A program made the translations under genes and the position numbers. Below, piece after piece: positions 19,243-27,601 of a DNA stretch of 64,000 bases. The stretch is from Oceanospirillum beijerinckii DSM 7166 (GTDB lineage Bacteria; Pseudomonadota; Gammaproteobacteria; Pseudomonadales; Halomonadaceae). Below the pieces are notes generated by a model. That model was not told where the DNA came from. It worked only from the letters and a program-made list of their open reading frames with translations, and did no database searches. The stretch's first letter is position 1; each line of letters begins with the position of its first letter. Location of the stretch: NCBI RefSeq assembly GCF_000422425.1, contig NZ_AULT01000008.1:120216-184215 (forward strand). The letters are read 5' to 3'.

Positions 19243-19683
19243 TTAAGTGCTTTTCTGGAACTGTTTAATCTGCTTGAGCTGATCGGTCAGGTGGTCATGC
19301 AGCTGATCCAGTTGCTGGCTGATACTTTCAGGATAGTCATAACTTTGACAGCGGGCTGTAAAAGCCAATAACTGACGTTCCTGTTCGGCTCGTTCCTGCA
19401 ACAGAATATGCTGTTCATCCATTACCAGGCTTTTAATCTTACTCCAGATATGGTGAAAGTCTTCCCGCTCAGTATCGGCGGCCCGAGGACGAAGATTCAG
19501 CTGGTGGCGGGCATCCTGTTCCAGCTGTTCAACCAGCTGGCTTCTATGGTTCATTGCACCATTAAATTCCTGTGCGATCTCAGAATGGTGCAGGCGCTGC
19601 AAATTATCCTGATAGTCATCCAGTGATTCATGTAGTGCTTCAATTAAATCAGATAAAGCAGCTTGAGCTTCATTTAGCAGCAT
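19243..19683 (-). CDS. DUF2383/PA2169-like four-helix-bundle protein
   Basis: 146 residues from the ATG at 19683, chosen because AGAGGAACC precedes it; an upstream in-frame ATG at 19716 also exists. The protein is strongly helical. LSDLIEALHESLDDYQDNLQRL, then a HxSQLVEQLEQDARHQL-like helix, a short acidic loop, IWSKIKSLVMDEQHILLQERAEQERQLL, and a final amphipathic helix copy the order seen in DUF2383 ferritin-like proteins. Some family members are associated with stress or spore-coat functions, but no activity is established. Downstream is the UspB-like gene. Confidence 0.65.
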   Translation of the reverse strand: MLLNEAQAALSDLIEALHESLDDYQDNLQRLHHSEIAQEFNGAMNHRSQLVEQLEQDARHQLNLRPRAADTEREDFHHIWSKIKSLVMDEQHILLQERAEQERQLLAFTARCQSYDYPESISQQLDQLHDHLTDQLKQIKQFQKST

Positions 19684-19950
19684 ATCGGTTCCTCTGAAGT
19701 GCAGCTTTGTGACCACATTATGGCCTGAAAAATACGTGTCGGCTATGCCTGATTTAAATGTTGATTTTTTGGTACAACTTTTGCTTTTTCAGTAGCAGAG
19801 GTGAAATCTAATTGATTGCTAATGATCATCTACCTGTCATCTTACACCTCTATGCTATCTGGCCTTAAAGCCGAACATATGATGTCAGGTCGTTAAATTT
19901 CGAGCTTTTCCAGAGGGATAAGTTCAGCAGGTGAAACAGGAGGAGGTCAG

Positions 19951-20352
19951 ATGTCTTTACAAGCGTCTATGAATAAATGCTCTGAGGATGTAGAAGAAAG
20001 GTCCATCTCAAAAGGGTACTCCAGTTATAGCCTATTTGTGCTGATGTTACCGGCATTCTTTATTTTTCCTTTGGCGCTGTTCTCGCTGCAGGAGTGGTGG
20101 CAGGTTTGGTCAGAGCAAAGTGCTACGGCCATGACGCTCAGTAACATCCAACCGGGCGTATGGCAGACAGGCCAAACGTTGGCAACCTATGGCTGGACCG
20201 CATTTGTGCAGGGGGTTTGCTGGTTGGCATTTGTGGTATTGGCGGGTTTAGGCTTCCTGTTAAAGCGTAGCCCGTTAATTGGTGGCGCGTATCTGGTGTT
20301 ATTGATCAGCTTGATTTTACAGTGGCAGCTGCCACCGATTTTAGCCGGTTAA
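19951..20352 (+). CDS. Hypothetical membrane protein
   Basis: 133 residues with three likely transmembrane helices: about 28-46 (FVLMLPAFFIFPLALFSL), 86-106 (FVQGVCWLAFVVLAGLGFLL) and 112-127. A polar N-terminus of 25 residues precedes them. GGAGGAGG lies 7 bases before the ATG, a very strong ribosome site. I do not recognise a family. It stands alone, with a terminator 145 bases downstream. Confidence 0.65.
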   Translation: MSLQASMNKCSEDVEERSISKGYSSYSLFVLMLPAFFIFPLALFSLQEWWQVWSEQSATAMTLSNIQPGVWQTGQTLATYGWTAFVQGVCWLAFVVLAGLGFLLKRSPLIGGAYLVLLISLILQWQLPPILAG

Positions 20353-20494
20353 TCCTATTGGCAACATTTTGGCTCTTGTGGCTGTGTTACAGCAAAATTG
20401 TTACTTTTTCAGATCTGCTGTGTTTGAAGGTAACTGTAGGGTTATAAAGGCAAAAGTAGTGCTTTGAACAAGTGTTTTGTCAATTCATCAAAAG

Positions 20495-20535
20495 TAAAGC
20501 CCGATAGATGGTGAGATCTACCGGGCTTTATTTTT
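20495..20535. terminator. Rho-independent terminator
   Basis: TAAAGCCCG-A-TAGAT pairs with ATCTA-C-CGGGCTTTA around a short loop, followed by TTTTT on the plus strand. It lies between the plus-strand membrane-protein gene and the minus-strand DUF3549 gene and may serve both. Confidence 0.85.
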
Positions 20536-20611
20536 GAGCGTTACTGAAACAGAGGATCAATATTGAACAGTTTTATCGGTATTGGAGTAAAAAACCGATA
20601 ATTTATGTCGC

Positions 20612-21688
20612 TTAAGACACATTGGTGTTCATCAGCATACCAATGGCATTGCCTAATGCTTCGCTACGATCCGGATTACGGAACTGCGCGATAATCAGGG
20701 TACGCAGACCCGGTACAAAGATCAGGTCGCGTACGATTTTGATAAAGGCTTCTTCACCCGCTGGACTCGTTGCCAGCTTCTCCAGATACAGCTTCAGCAG
20801 TTCCGGGTCTTCCAGAGCTTCCCAGGCCCGGGCTGCAATAACTGTCAGTACTTCAATATTCTGCCCGTGAGGCCCTTCAAGTGCAGCTTTAATCAGCTGA
20901 GCACGCATCGCCGGAGCCTGACTATTACCTAGGGCCCGGATACTGGCTGATAGCGTCAGGCTATCACCTTCTGCATCATCGGCCAGAGGTAGGGCCCGTT
21001 GCAGAATAGCGCTGGTCAGCTTGTGGTCCAGGGATTCATTCTCCAGACAGCGGCACAGGGCGCTGTAAGGAATATCCGGGAACTGGTGAATATGTTGGGC
21101 CAGCGGTTGTGCGTTGTCCTGCTTTTCCAGACGGGTGGTAAAGTCAGCAATGCCCTGCAGACCGATATCTTCCCAATCATCATTATCACGTTGACCGGTA
21201 AAGTACTCTTCCGCCTGGTCATGGTACTGAGATGCTGGTTGGCCCAGCGCCAGTTTGGCTTTAGCATTGAAGACCGCCAGGCGTTCCTGATCAGGGGTAA
21301 AGGCCAGCGGGTTATCTTTCATCAGGTTTGGGGCCTGATCCGCTTCTTCGCCCATAGCTTCCTCTTTCGCCTGACCCTGAGCATTTTGACCTATGGTTTC
21401 CAGCAGACGCTTCAGGAAGTCGTCACGGGCCGCTTGAATAATAAAACCCTGTTCATCCAGAGGAAATTGCAGGAACCAGATAAAGTGCTTCTCCGGTGCC
21501 TGTGGATACCAGAACAGAATCCCCAGCTTAGCGTGATACATATATGGCTGGGCGTAAGGGATTTCACATTGCTCAAATTTGGAAAAAGTTTGTGGTGACA
21601 CCACAGAAACTCTGCGTCCCATATCAAAGACGCGGATATTAGCGCCGGTTTTGTTTAAAAAGTCGGTCAGAGTGATGATGTCAGACAT
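20612..21688 (-). CDS. DUF3549 family protein
   Basis: 358 residues from the ATG at 21688, which has AGGAAG at the right distance; a GGAAC-less upstream start at 21709 is less likely. It begins ITLTDFLNKTGANIRVFDMGRRV and has PFCL-like Tyr/Trp-rich strands (GILFWYPQAPEKHFIWFLQFPLDEQG), the hallmark of DUF3549. The second half is all-helical and looks repeat-like, in the style of HEAT/armadillo helices (residues 200-345). The family is conserved in Pseudomonas and Oceanospirillales and its function is unknown. It is a single gene, diverging from the lipid kinase across a long AT-rich gap. Confidence 0.8.
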   Translation of the reverse strand: MSDIITLTDFLNKTGANIRVFDMGRRVSVVSPQTFSKFEQCEIPYAQPYMYHAKLGILFWYPQAPEKHFIWFLQFPLDEQGFIIQAARDDFLKRLLETIGQNAQGQAKEEAMGEEADQAPNLMKDNPLAFTPDQERLAVFNAKAKLALGQPASQYHDQAEEYFTGQRDNDDWEDIGLQGIADFTTRLEKQDNAQPLAQHIHQFPDIPYSALCRCLENESLDHKLTSAILQRALPLADDAEGDSLTLSASIRALGNSQAPAMRAQLIKAALEGPHGQNIEVLTVIAARAWEALEDPELLKLYLEKLATSPAGEEAFIKIVRDLIFVPGLRTLIIAQFRNPDRSEALGNAIGMLMNTNVS

Positions 21689-22203
21689 AAGTCTTCCTGT
21701 TGTTCCCATCAGGTAAATAAATAAGCGAGTGAGATTAGCGGTTTTATTGCTATTTCTCTAGTGCCTGTTTGGAGGATTATCGTCGTTTTTTTGTGATTGT
21801 TTATTTTTTGATCACTGATGCCGGAAAGCCATGAATGGGTTGTCTTGGATACTTGTCCAAATATTATCCACAATGCTTTGCAGTATAACTGTGTATAGTT
21901 AAAGTTGTTCACAATGTCAGATGGGCGCTAAACGCTCAAATATAATTGAGTTAAAAATAAGTAGCTAACAGTTGAAAAAATAAGCGATTTTATGTGTTTT
22001 TATATACAGTATTTGGTTGCTTTTGGCTATAGCCATTACTCGTGCTCTAGGTTTATCTAGAGAAGCCGATCTGGGAGTTCACAGATAAATCCCATTAAAG
22101 TCCCAGCTTATTCAAGAGTTATCCACAGGTTTTTCCTTTTCAAGTTTTACCATTATCACGTAGTCTTATACACAGTTGGCTGATGTGACTCTGAGGTGGA
22201 ACC
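21689..22203. other. AT-rich intergenic region with a cluster of DnaA-box sequences
   Basis: No gene is seen. Three exact consensus DnaA boxes occur in the same orientation: TTATCCACA at 21864-21872 and 22119-22127, and TTATACACA at 22166-22174. Two more differ by one base: TTGTTCACA at 21905-21913 and the reverse-strand TGTGTATAG near 21890. Between them is a strongly AT-rich tract (about 21940-22020). GATC sites are few. The region also divides the divergent DUF3549 and lipid-kinase genes, so their promoters must lie here. Confidence 0.6.
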
Positions 22204-23163
22204 GTGGCTAAAATAGCTGTGTCCAGTGCAATCCGACATATCCGTATTATTCTGCATGGTAAAGAAGCGCAAAATATCGCGGTACGCGATGCGGTCAGGT
22301 TATTGCGCAGTGAGCGGTGCAAAATTGATGTGCGGGTCACCTGGGAAGAGGGCGATGCCCGCCGCCTGGCCCGTGAGGCTCGCCAATTGGGTGTGGACAC
22401 CGTAGTGGCCGCTGGTGGCGATGGTACTTTAAATGAGGTCGTTAATGGTCTGATGGCGGCTGATAATCGACTGCGTATGCCTTCATTGGGGGTGATTCCT
22501 CTGGGAACGGCTAATGATTTTGCCCATGCTTGTCGTATTCCTCTTGCTCCACTGGAAGCCTTGTTGCTGATTGCTGAGTTACCTGCCGTACCTATCGATC
22601 TGGCTAAAGCAGACTCGCGCTATTTTATCAATATGGCAACGGGGGGGTTTGGTACTCAAATCACAACCTCAACCCCTGAAGAGTTGAAAAGGGCTTTAGG
22701 TGGCGTAGCCTATTTTTTAACCGGGATGACGCAATTTACCAGTATTTCGGCGGTGGAAGGGGAAGTCAAAGCGCCGGATTTTCACTGGCAGGGTGCGTTT
22801 ATGGTGTTGGGCGTGGGGAATGGGCGACAGGCCGGTGGTGGTCATGAGTTATGCCCCGATGCCTGCCTGGATGATGGTTTGCTGGATCTGAGTATTCTGC
22901 CGCAGGATGACCAACGCTCACTGGCAGAAACCGTGCAGTATTTGATGTTGGATGGCGGTACGGCGTTGCAACATGCCATGGTGACCAAACGTGTGCCCTG
23001 GTTGGAGATCCGGGCCCGGCAGCTACTGAATATTAATCTGGATGGTGAGCCTATTTCGGGGCAATGCGTACGCTTTGAGGTGTGCCCTTCAGCCTTAGGT
23101 CTACATCTGCCACGACACTCTCCTGTATTGCAGAAAAATGTCGGTTTAGTCGACCGGCTCTGA
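22204..23163 (+). CDS. yegS: YegS-type lipid kinase (diacylglycerol kinase catalytic domain)
   Basis: 319 residues. The ATP-binding glycine motif is AAGGDGTLNEVVNGL, followed by LGVIPLGTANDFAHA, both diagnostic for the DAGK/sphingosine-kinase-like fold. YegS-group enzymes phosphorylate lipids such as phosphatidylglycerol or diacylglycerol at the inner membrane face; the true substrate is uncertain. The start is GTG at 22204, with GAGGTGGA upstream. The last consensus DnaA box ends 29 bases before the start codon, so DnaA could affect transcription (inference). Confidence 0.9.
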   Translation: MAKIAVSSAIRHIRIILHGKEAQNIAVRDAVRLLRSERCKIDVRVTWEEGDARRLAREARQLGVDTVVAAGGDGTLNEVVNGLMAADNRLRMPSLGVIPLGTANDFAHACRIPLAPLEALLLIAELPAVPIDLAKADSRYFINMATGGFGTQITTSTPEELKRALGGVAYFLTGMTQFTSISAVEGEVKAPDFHWQGAFMVLGVGNGRQAGGGHELCPDACLDDGLLDLSILPQDDQRSLAETVQYLMLDGGTALQHAMVTKRVPWLEIRARQLLNINLDGEPISGQCVRFEVCPSALGLHLPRHSPVLQKNVGLVDRL

Positions 23164-23189
23164 ACCCAGAAGGCCTTGGGGGCAATCGC

Positions 23190-23468
23190 TCAGGAGGCGT
23201 TATTGGATTGAGCAATCTTGCTGTTGATAAAGTGTATTGCTTCATCCAATGCTTCGTTGACCTGTTTACGCATCAGCATGTGATCTTCGCTGGACAGGAA
23301 AAAACCCATATCCACTTCAAACCGGATATATTGATTGGGCAGCCTGTTCAATGCAACACAGGCGATATCTTCCACGTAGCCTTGCTCATAGCCCGACATA
23401 AAGCCCTTTTCAGCCAGTGCTTCCAGAACCAGCTTCTCGTAATAGTTTTGTACGTTCTGAAATAACAT
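23190..23468 (-). CDS. ComFB-family protein
   Basis: 92 residues covering one ComFB domain: YYEKLVLEALAE, then VEDIACVALNRLPNQYIRFEVDMGF, the conserved core of late-competence protein ComFB. The Cys pair that many Gram-positive members have is reduced to one Cys (IACVAL). Bacillus ComFB lies in the comF operon but is not needed for uptake, and cyanobacterial ComFB-like proteins have been reported as cyclic dinucleotide receptors. A signalling role here is therefore possible but unproven. The ATG follows GGAGAGAC. It converges with the lipid kinase gene. Confidence 0.82.
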   Translation of the reverse strand: MLFQNVQNYYEKLVLEALAEKGFMSGYEQGYVEDIACVALNRLPNQYIRFEVDMGFFLSSEDHMLMRKQVNEALDEAIHFINSKIAQSNNAS

Positions 23469-23693
23469 TGTTGTCTCTCCAAAGGACGTTCGCGCTTAAT
23501 ACAGGATATTTGGCTCTACTGTGCTTATATTTTCATCAGTATCTAAAATGTAGGGCCAAGACCGTCATTTATCCAAAGTGTAAATCATAACCCTGAGTTT
23601 ATCTCAGCCTCCCAGACAAAAAAAAGATTTTAATCGTTTGATCTATTGTGTCTGTCTGGTCAAGGGTTATCGACACGGCTCACGTCGCTGTCC

Positions 23694-25691
23694 CTAGCCT
23701 CCATAGAGGCGGGACTCTGCCTGTTCGATATGATCTGCCAAACCCTGCAGAGTAATGGTATCACCGCTTTTGAGGATGAATTCATCATCAGGGTGCTCAA
23801 TCACATCATCTTTGCGTTGTACATTAACAATCTTGACCCGGCACTGAGACAGTCTGAGGTCATTAATTTGTTTGCCATTAGCGTAGCAATTATCACTGAT
23901 ATGAACGGGGTGCAGTCGGAGCAGAGGATTTCCTTCTCTATCCAATAGCTGGGAATGTCCACCGTGGAAATAGCCATGTAGTAGCTGATAGCGCTCTTCT
24001 CGGGCCTGTTGCACCATGCGGGCGATACGGCGGAAAGGGATATGCATCTGGGACATGACATGTGTCACCAGCATCAGGCTACCTTCCAATGCTTCGGGCA
24101 CGACCTCGGTTGCACCTGCCTGTTTCAAGTCTTCCAGGCGACTGTCATCCTGAGTGCGCACCACGATAGGTACGCTGCTGCTTATTGAGCGTACGCTATG
24201 CACAATCTTTAGGGATTGTTCGTATTTGTTAACCGTGACCACAACCAGGCTGGCACGGCTTAAGCCTGCCGCATCAAGTATCTTCCGGCTGCTGCTATCG
24301 CCATAGAAAATATTTTCACCACCACCGGCCGCTTCCTGTACCCGGATCGGGTCATTATCCAGTGCCAGTATTGGCAGGTCTTCCTTGCGCATAAAGCGAG
24401 TAATTGTCTGTCCCACGCGGCCAAAACCACAAACGATAATATGATTCTTTAGCTCAGAGGTGGCTTCTGCCAGCTCATCAGAGGTATGAGGCATGGTCTC
24501 TTCATAGGGCTTGTCGGGGTAGAAGTGGAGACTAATATGGCCATTGAAACGAATCAGGAACGGGGTAACGGCAATACTGACCACAATAATTGCCACAATA
24601 AAACTGGATATAGCCGGGTCCAGCAGGCTATTAGCCATTGCCAGAGTTAGCAGTGCAAAGCCAAATTCACCGCCCTGCGCTAATACCAAACCGGTTCTTA
24701 ATGCTGACGGCTTATCCTTACCCAGTAGATGAGCGAGAACACTGATCATCAGTGTTTTACTGATAATCAGGCCGATACTGGCCAGCAGCACCCAGTGTAG
24801 ATTTGTAATCAGAGCTTCAGGGTCAAGCTGCATCCCGACGGTGACAAAAAACAGGCCTAACAGGATATCCCGGAAAGGGCGGATATCTGCTTCGATCTGA
24901 TGTTTAAAGTGGCTCTCGCCCAGCATCATACCGGCGATAAAGGCCCCCAGAGCCATAGACAGACCAATGGCATGGGTGATCCAGGCCGCTGTCAGTACAA
25001 CCAGCAGAACGGTCATCACAAACAGCTCTTCGGAGCGGGTTTTGCTGATCTCATGGAACATAAAAGGCATTAGCCATTTGCCGACGGCAAGCATGGCAGC
25101 AAACAGGGCGATGCCTTTCAATAGCATCAAACCAATTGCGAATGAAAAACTATTATCACTGGTCCCAGCCAAAGCTGGAATAACAATCAGAAAGACGACG
25201 GCTGCCAGATCCTGAAACAGCAGAATACCGATCGCTGAGTAACCATGTACGCTGTTGAGCTCGTTCCAGCGTGTCAGCTCTTGAGTCACAATAGCAGTGG
25301 AGGATAACCCCAGAGCCCCAGCAATAATCAACGAAGCTTCTGAACTTAAGCCAAAGGCAAAATGCAGAATCGACCAGAAAAACAGACTGCAAAGCACCAC
25401 TTGAGCACTGCCCAGGCCAAACACGGTTTTACGCAAAGCACTCATCTTGGCCAGAGAGAATTCAAGGCCCAGTGAGAAAAGCAGGAAAACCAGACCGAAT
25501 TCAGATAGGAAATGCAGGTCATCCGGGTTGGGGATCAGCTGAAAGACAAAGGGACCAATTAGCAAACCGACGATCAGATAGCCTAGCACAGGGGGCAAAC
25601 GAAAACGGCGCAGCAGGGCTGTAGAGACTACTGAGCCACTTAAGATAATCATGACCTGGTTAAAATAGTTAGCACTTTCCAAATGAGGCAT
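23694..25691 (-). CDS. KefB/KefC-type monovalent cation:proton antiporter (CPA2) with TrkA domains
   Basis: 665 residues. The first 390 form about 12-13 membrane helices of the Na+/H+ exchanger fold (LPPVLGYLIVGLLIGPFVF; ALGLSSTAIVTQEL; LAQGGEFGFALL). Residues about 410-530 are a TrkA-N/RCK domain with the NAD-binding HIIVCGFGRVGQ. Residues about 575-660 are a TrkA-C ligand-binding domain (INDLRLSQCRVKIVNVQRKDD). The layout fits K+ efflux gated by nucleotide, for pH or electrophile stress. No KefF/KefG partner is adjacent, so glutathione control like that of KefC is not implied. Confidence 0.93.
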   Translation of the reverse strand: MPHLESANYFNQVMIILSGSVVSTALLRRFRLPPVLGYLIVGLLIGPFVFQLIPNPDDLHFLSEFGLVFLLFSLGLEFSLAKMSALRKTVFGLGSAQVVLCSLFFWSILHFAFGLSSEASLIIAGALGLSSTAIVTQELTRWNELNSVHGYSAIGILLFQDLAAVVFLIVIPALAGTSDNSFSFAIGLMLLKGIALFAAMLAVGKWLMPFMFHEISKTRSEELFVMTVLLVVLTAAWITHAIGLSMALGAFIAGMMLGESHFKHQIEADIRPFRDILLGLFFVTVGMQLDPEALITNLHWVLLASIGLIISKTLMISVLAHLLGKDKPSALRTGLVLAQGGEFGFALLTLAMANSLLDPAISSFIVAIIVVSIAVTPFLIRFNGHISLHFYPDKPYEETMPHTSDELAEATSELKNHIIVCGFGRVGQTITRFMRKEDLPILALDNDPIRVQEAAGGGENIFYGDSSSRKILDAAGLSRASLVVVTVNKYEQSLKIVHSVRSISSSVPIVVRTQDDSRLEDLKQAGATEVVPEALEGSLMLVTHVMSQMHIPFRRIARMVQQAREERYQLLHGYFHGGHSQLLDREGNPLLRLHPVHISDNCYANGKQINDLRLSQCRVKIVNVQRKDDVIEHPDDEFILKSGDTITLQGLADHIEQAESRLYGG

Positions 25692-25840
25692 CCTTTTAAG
25701 TCATGGTCGCCGATTGTGTTACTGTTGTTGACCTTACTCTGGCATCAGCCACTGATCAGATGAGTGGCTGTCGGCGAAATTGAGTTCTTGCTGTATTAAG
25801 AATGATATCAGCATATTGGATTTATTTTTATGGGGGATTT

Positions 25841-26164
25841 GTGAGTCAGTCTATTCAGGTACAGCAATTATTGGAGCAGTTAATAATTGCGCTGCAACAG
25901 GAACGGTTGTGGCTATCGGAGCTACCCCCTGTGGAGGCATTTAATAGCACCGAACCATTTTGCATCGACACGATGAACTTTGTGCAGTGGCTGCAATTTG
26001 TTTTTATTGCGCGTATGCAGGCTCTTTTGGATGCCAAAGTAAACCTGCCAACTAATGCCAGTATTACACCTTTGGCAGAAGAGTATTTCCGGATGAATGG
26101 CATTAAAGCGCCTCAGGTAATGGAGGTGTTAGCCCGATTAGAGCAATGTTTAGCTCAGGGGTGA
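25841..26164 (+). CDS. yqcC: YqcC family protein (DUF446)
   Basis: 107 residues from the GTG at 25841, which has GGGGGA at 25832-25837; the ATG at 25802 would add 13 residues not seen in the family. The core FNSTEPFCIDTMNFVQWLQFVFIARMQALLD is a clear match to E. coli YqcC (FNSTQPFFMDTMEPLEWLQWVLIPRM). In many gammaproteobacteria yqcC is next to the pseudouridine synthase gene truC, but not here. Function is unknown. Confidence 0.85.
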   Translation: MSQSIQVQQLLEQLIIALQQERLWLSELPPVEAFNSTEPFCIDTMNFVQWLQFVFIARMQALLDAKVNLPTNASITPLAEEYFRMNGIKAPQVMEVLARLEQCLAQG

Positions 26165-26244
26165 TGAGAGATTAGATGGTGTATTAAGTGATCAATTGGT
26201 GACAACGTGAATATATTGAACTTAAAGCGGGAGATGTAAATGCT

Positions 26245-26673
26245 ATGTGGTTTCAGAAACAGTTGCAGCTAAAGGCGAGAAAGCGGGGCTTTCATCTGGT
26301 TACAGATGAGGTTGAGCAACAGTTACCCGAGTTATGTCGTTATCGTTGCGGTTTACTACAGCTTTTCATTCAGCACACCTCGGCATCACTGACCCTCAAT
26401 GAAAATGCAGATCCGACGGTGCGTCAGGATTTTGAAAGCCACTTTAATCAGTTTGTGCCGGAGAATGCCTCTTACTATCGTCATACTCTGGAAGGCAGTG
26501 ATGATATGCCAGCCCATATCAAAAGCAGCTTATTAGGTGCTAGCGTGATGCTCCCGATTCAAAACGGTCGCTTAGCGCTGGGCACCTGGCAGGGAATTTA
26601 TCTGGGAGAGCATAGAGAACACGGTGGTAGTCGTCGTGTATTGGCAACGATTCAGGGTGATATTGGGGAATAA
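26245..26673 (+). CDS. yjbQ: YjbQ family protein (UPF0047)
   Basis: 142 residues. [23 protein letters not shown] and [19 protein letters not shown] contain the conserved His and Asp residues of the UPF0047/YjbQ fold, and [12 protein letters not shown] is the C-terminal signature. Family members show weak thiamine-phosphate-synthase activity in vitro; the physiological role is unclear. It starts 80 bases after yqcC on the same strand. Confidence 0.93.
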   Translation: MWFQKQLQLKARKRGFHLVTDEVEQQLPELCRYRCGLLQLFIQHTSASLTLNENADPTVRQDFESHFNQFVPENASYYRHTLEGSDDMPAHIKSSLLGASVMLPIQNGRLALGTWQGIYLGEHREHGGSRRVLATIQGDIGE

Positions 26674-26889
26674 GCAATGAAGAAGAGCCAGGGTTGTAGT
26701 TAATCAATCAATCCCAGAGACATATGGTCACTAAGACCTTGTATTTCTTAAGGCCTTAGTCGCAGTTATCCCTGAGAATAAATAGTGCTAACATTGAGCG
26801 CAGCTTTTAGGGCTGATAAAAATCAGACCAAATAATAACAACACAATTAAACGATTTTAGCCTGTGCAAAGCTGTACGGGAGGGTTGAG

Positions 26890-27522
26890 ATGAACAAAAA
26901 TAATAACTCATCGACCGCTGAACGAATATTGGATGTTGCCCAAGACCTGCTTCAGCGTAATGGTTACAACGGTTTCAGCTATCAGGATATAGCCGAGCGG
27001 GTCAAAATTCGTAAAGCCAGTATTCACTATCATTTCCCATCCAAAGGTGATCTGGTGATCCGCTTATGTGAGCGTTACGTTAATCAGTTTATTGAACGTT
27101 TGCATCAGCTGGACCAGAAATACGATTGCAGTTTGCGTCGCATTCAGGAGCTGACCCGCGTTTTCTCCCGTATTGTAAAAGACAAAGAAAAAATGTGTCC
27201 GGTAGCGATGTTATCCGCTGAGGTTGAGGCTCTGCCACAAGGAGCCCGTACACATCTGCAGCGTTTTGTTGATGAGACAGAAGGCTGGCTGGGGCAGACA
27301 TTGGAAAATGGCCACAACAAGCGTGAGTTGGTGTGCCATGGTGGCGCAACGTCTCATTCCCGTGTATTGCTGGCGTCGTTACAGGGCGGTATGTTACTGG
27401 CTCGTGCTACTGGCGAGAAATCACACTTCCAGAAAATTGCCGATGACTTACTGGCTCAGCTGAGACCTGTAGCTATACCTGAGAGAATATTGACTAATCA
27501 CACAGTGGCAAAAAGTGCCTGA
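26890..27522 (+). CDS. TetR/AcrR-family transcriptional regulator
   Basis: 210 residues. The N-terminal 55 are a TetR-type helix-turn-helix (AERILDVAQDLLQRNGYNGFSYQDIAERVKIRKASIHYHFPSKGDLV). The ligand-binding C-terminal region (60-200) is helical, with MCPVAMLSAEVEALP, typical of the AcrR-like subgroup often found near oxidoreductases or efflux genes. The neighbours here are YjbQ upstream and the JetD-like gene 79 bases downstream on the same strand. The target is unknown. A good ribosome site, GGGAGGG, precedes the ATG. Confidence 0.9.
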   Translation: MNKNNNSSTAERILDVAQDLLQRNGYNGFSYQDIAERVKIRKASIHYHFPSKGDLVIRLCERYVNQFIERLHQLDQKYDCSLRRIQELTRVFSRIVKDKEKMCPVAMLSAEVEALPQGARTHLQRFVDETEGWLGQTLENGHNKRELVCHGGATSHSRVLLASLQGGMLLARATGEKSHFQKIADDLLAQLRPVAIPERILTNHTVAKSA

Positions 27523-27601
27523 ATCTTACCGGGCAAACGATGTTCTGGGGTGGGCTTTCCGGTATGATGCTGTTTTTTGTCCGGGGAGTTGAGGTTTTCA
27601 G

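Noticed and set aside
21689..22203. Main chromosomal origin oriC
   Set aside because: DnaA boxes are present, but the neighbouring genes (DUF3549, lipid kinase) are not those of gammaproteobacterial oriC (dnaA, rpmH, gidA), and GATC is sparse. Kept only as a DnaA-box cluster.
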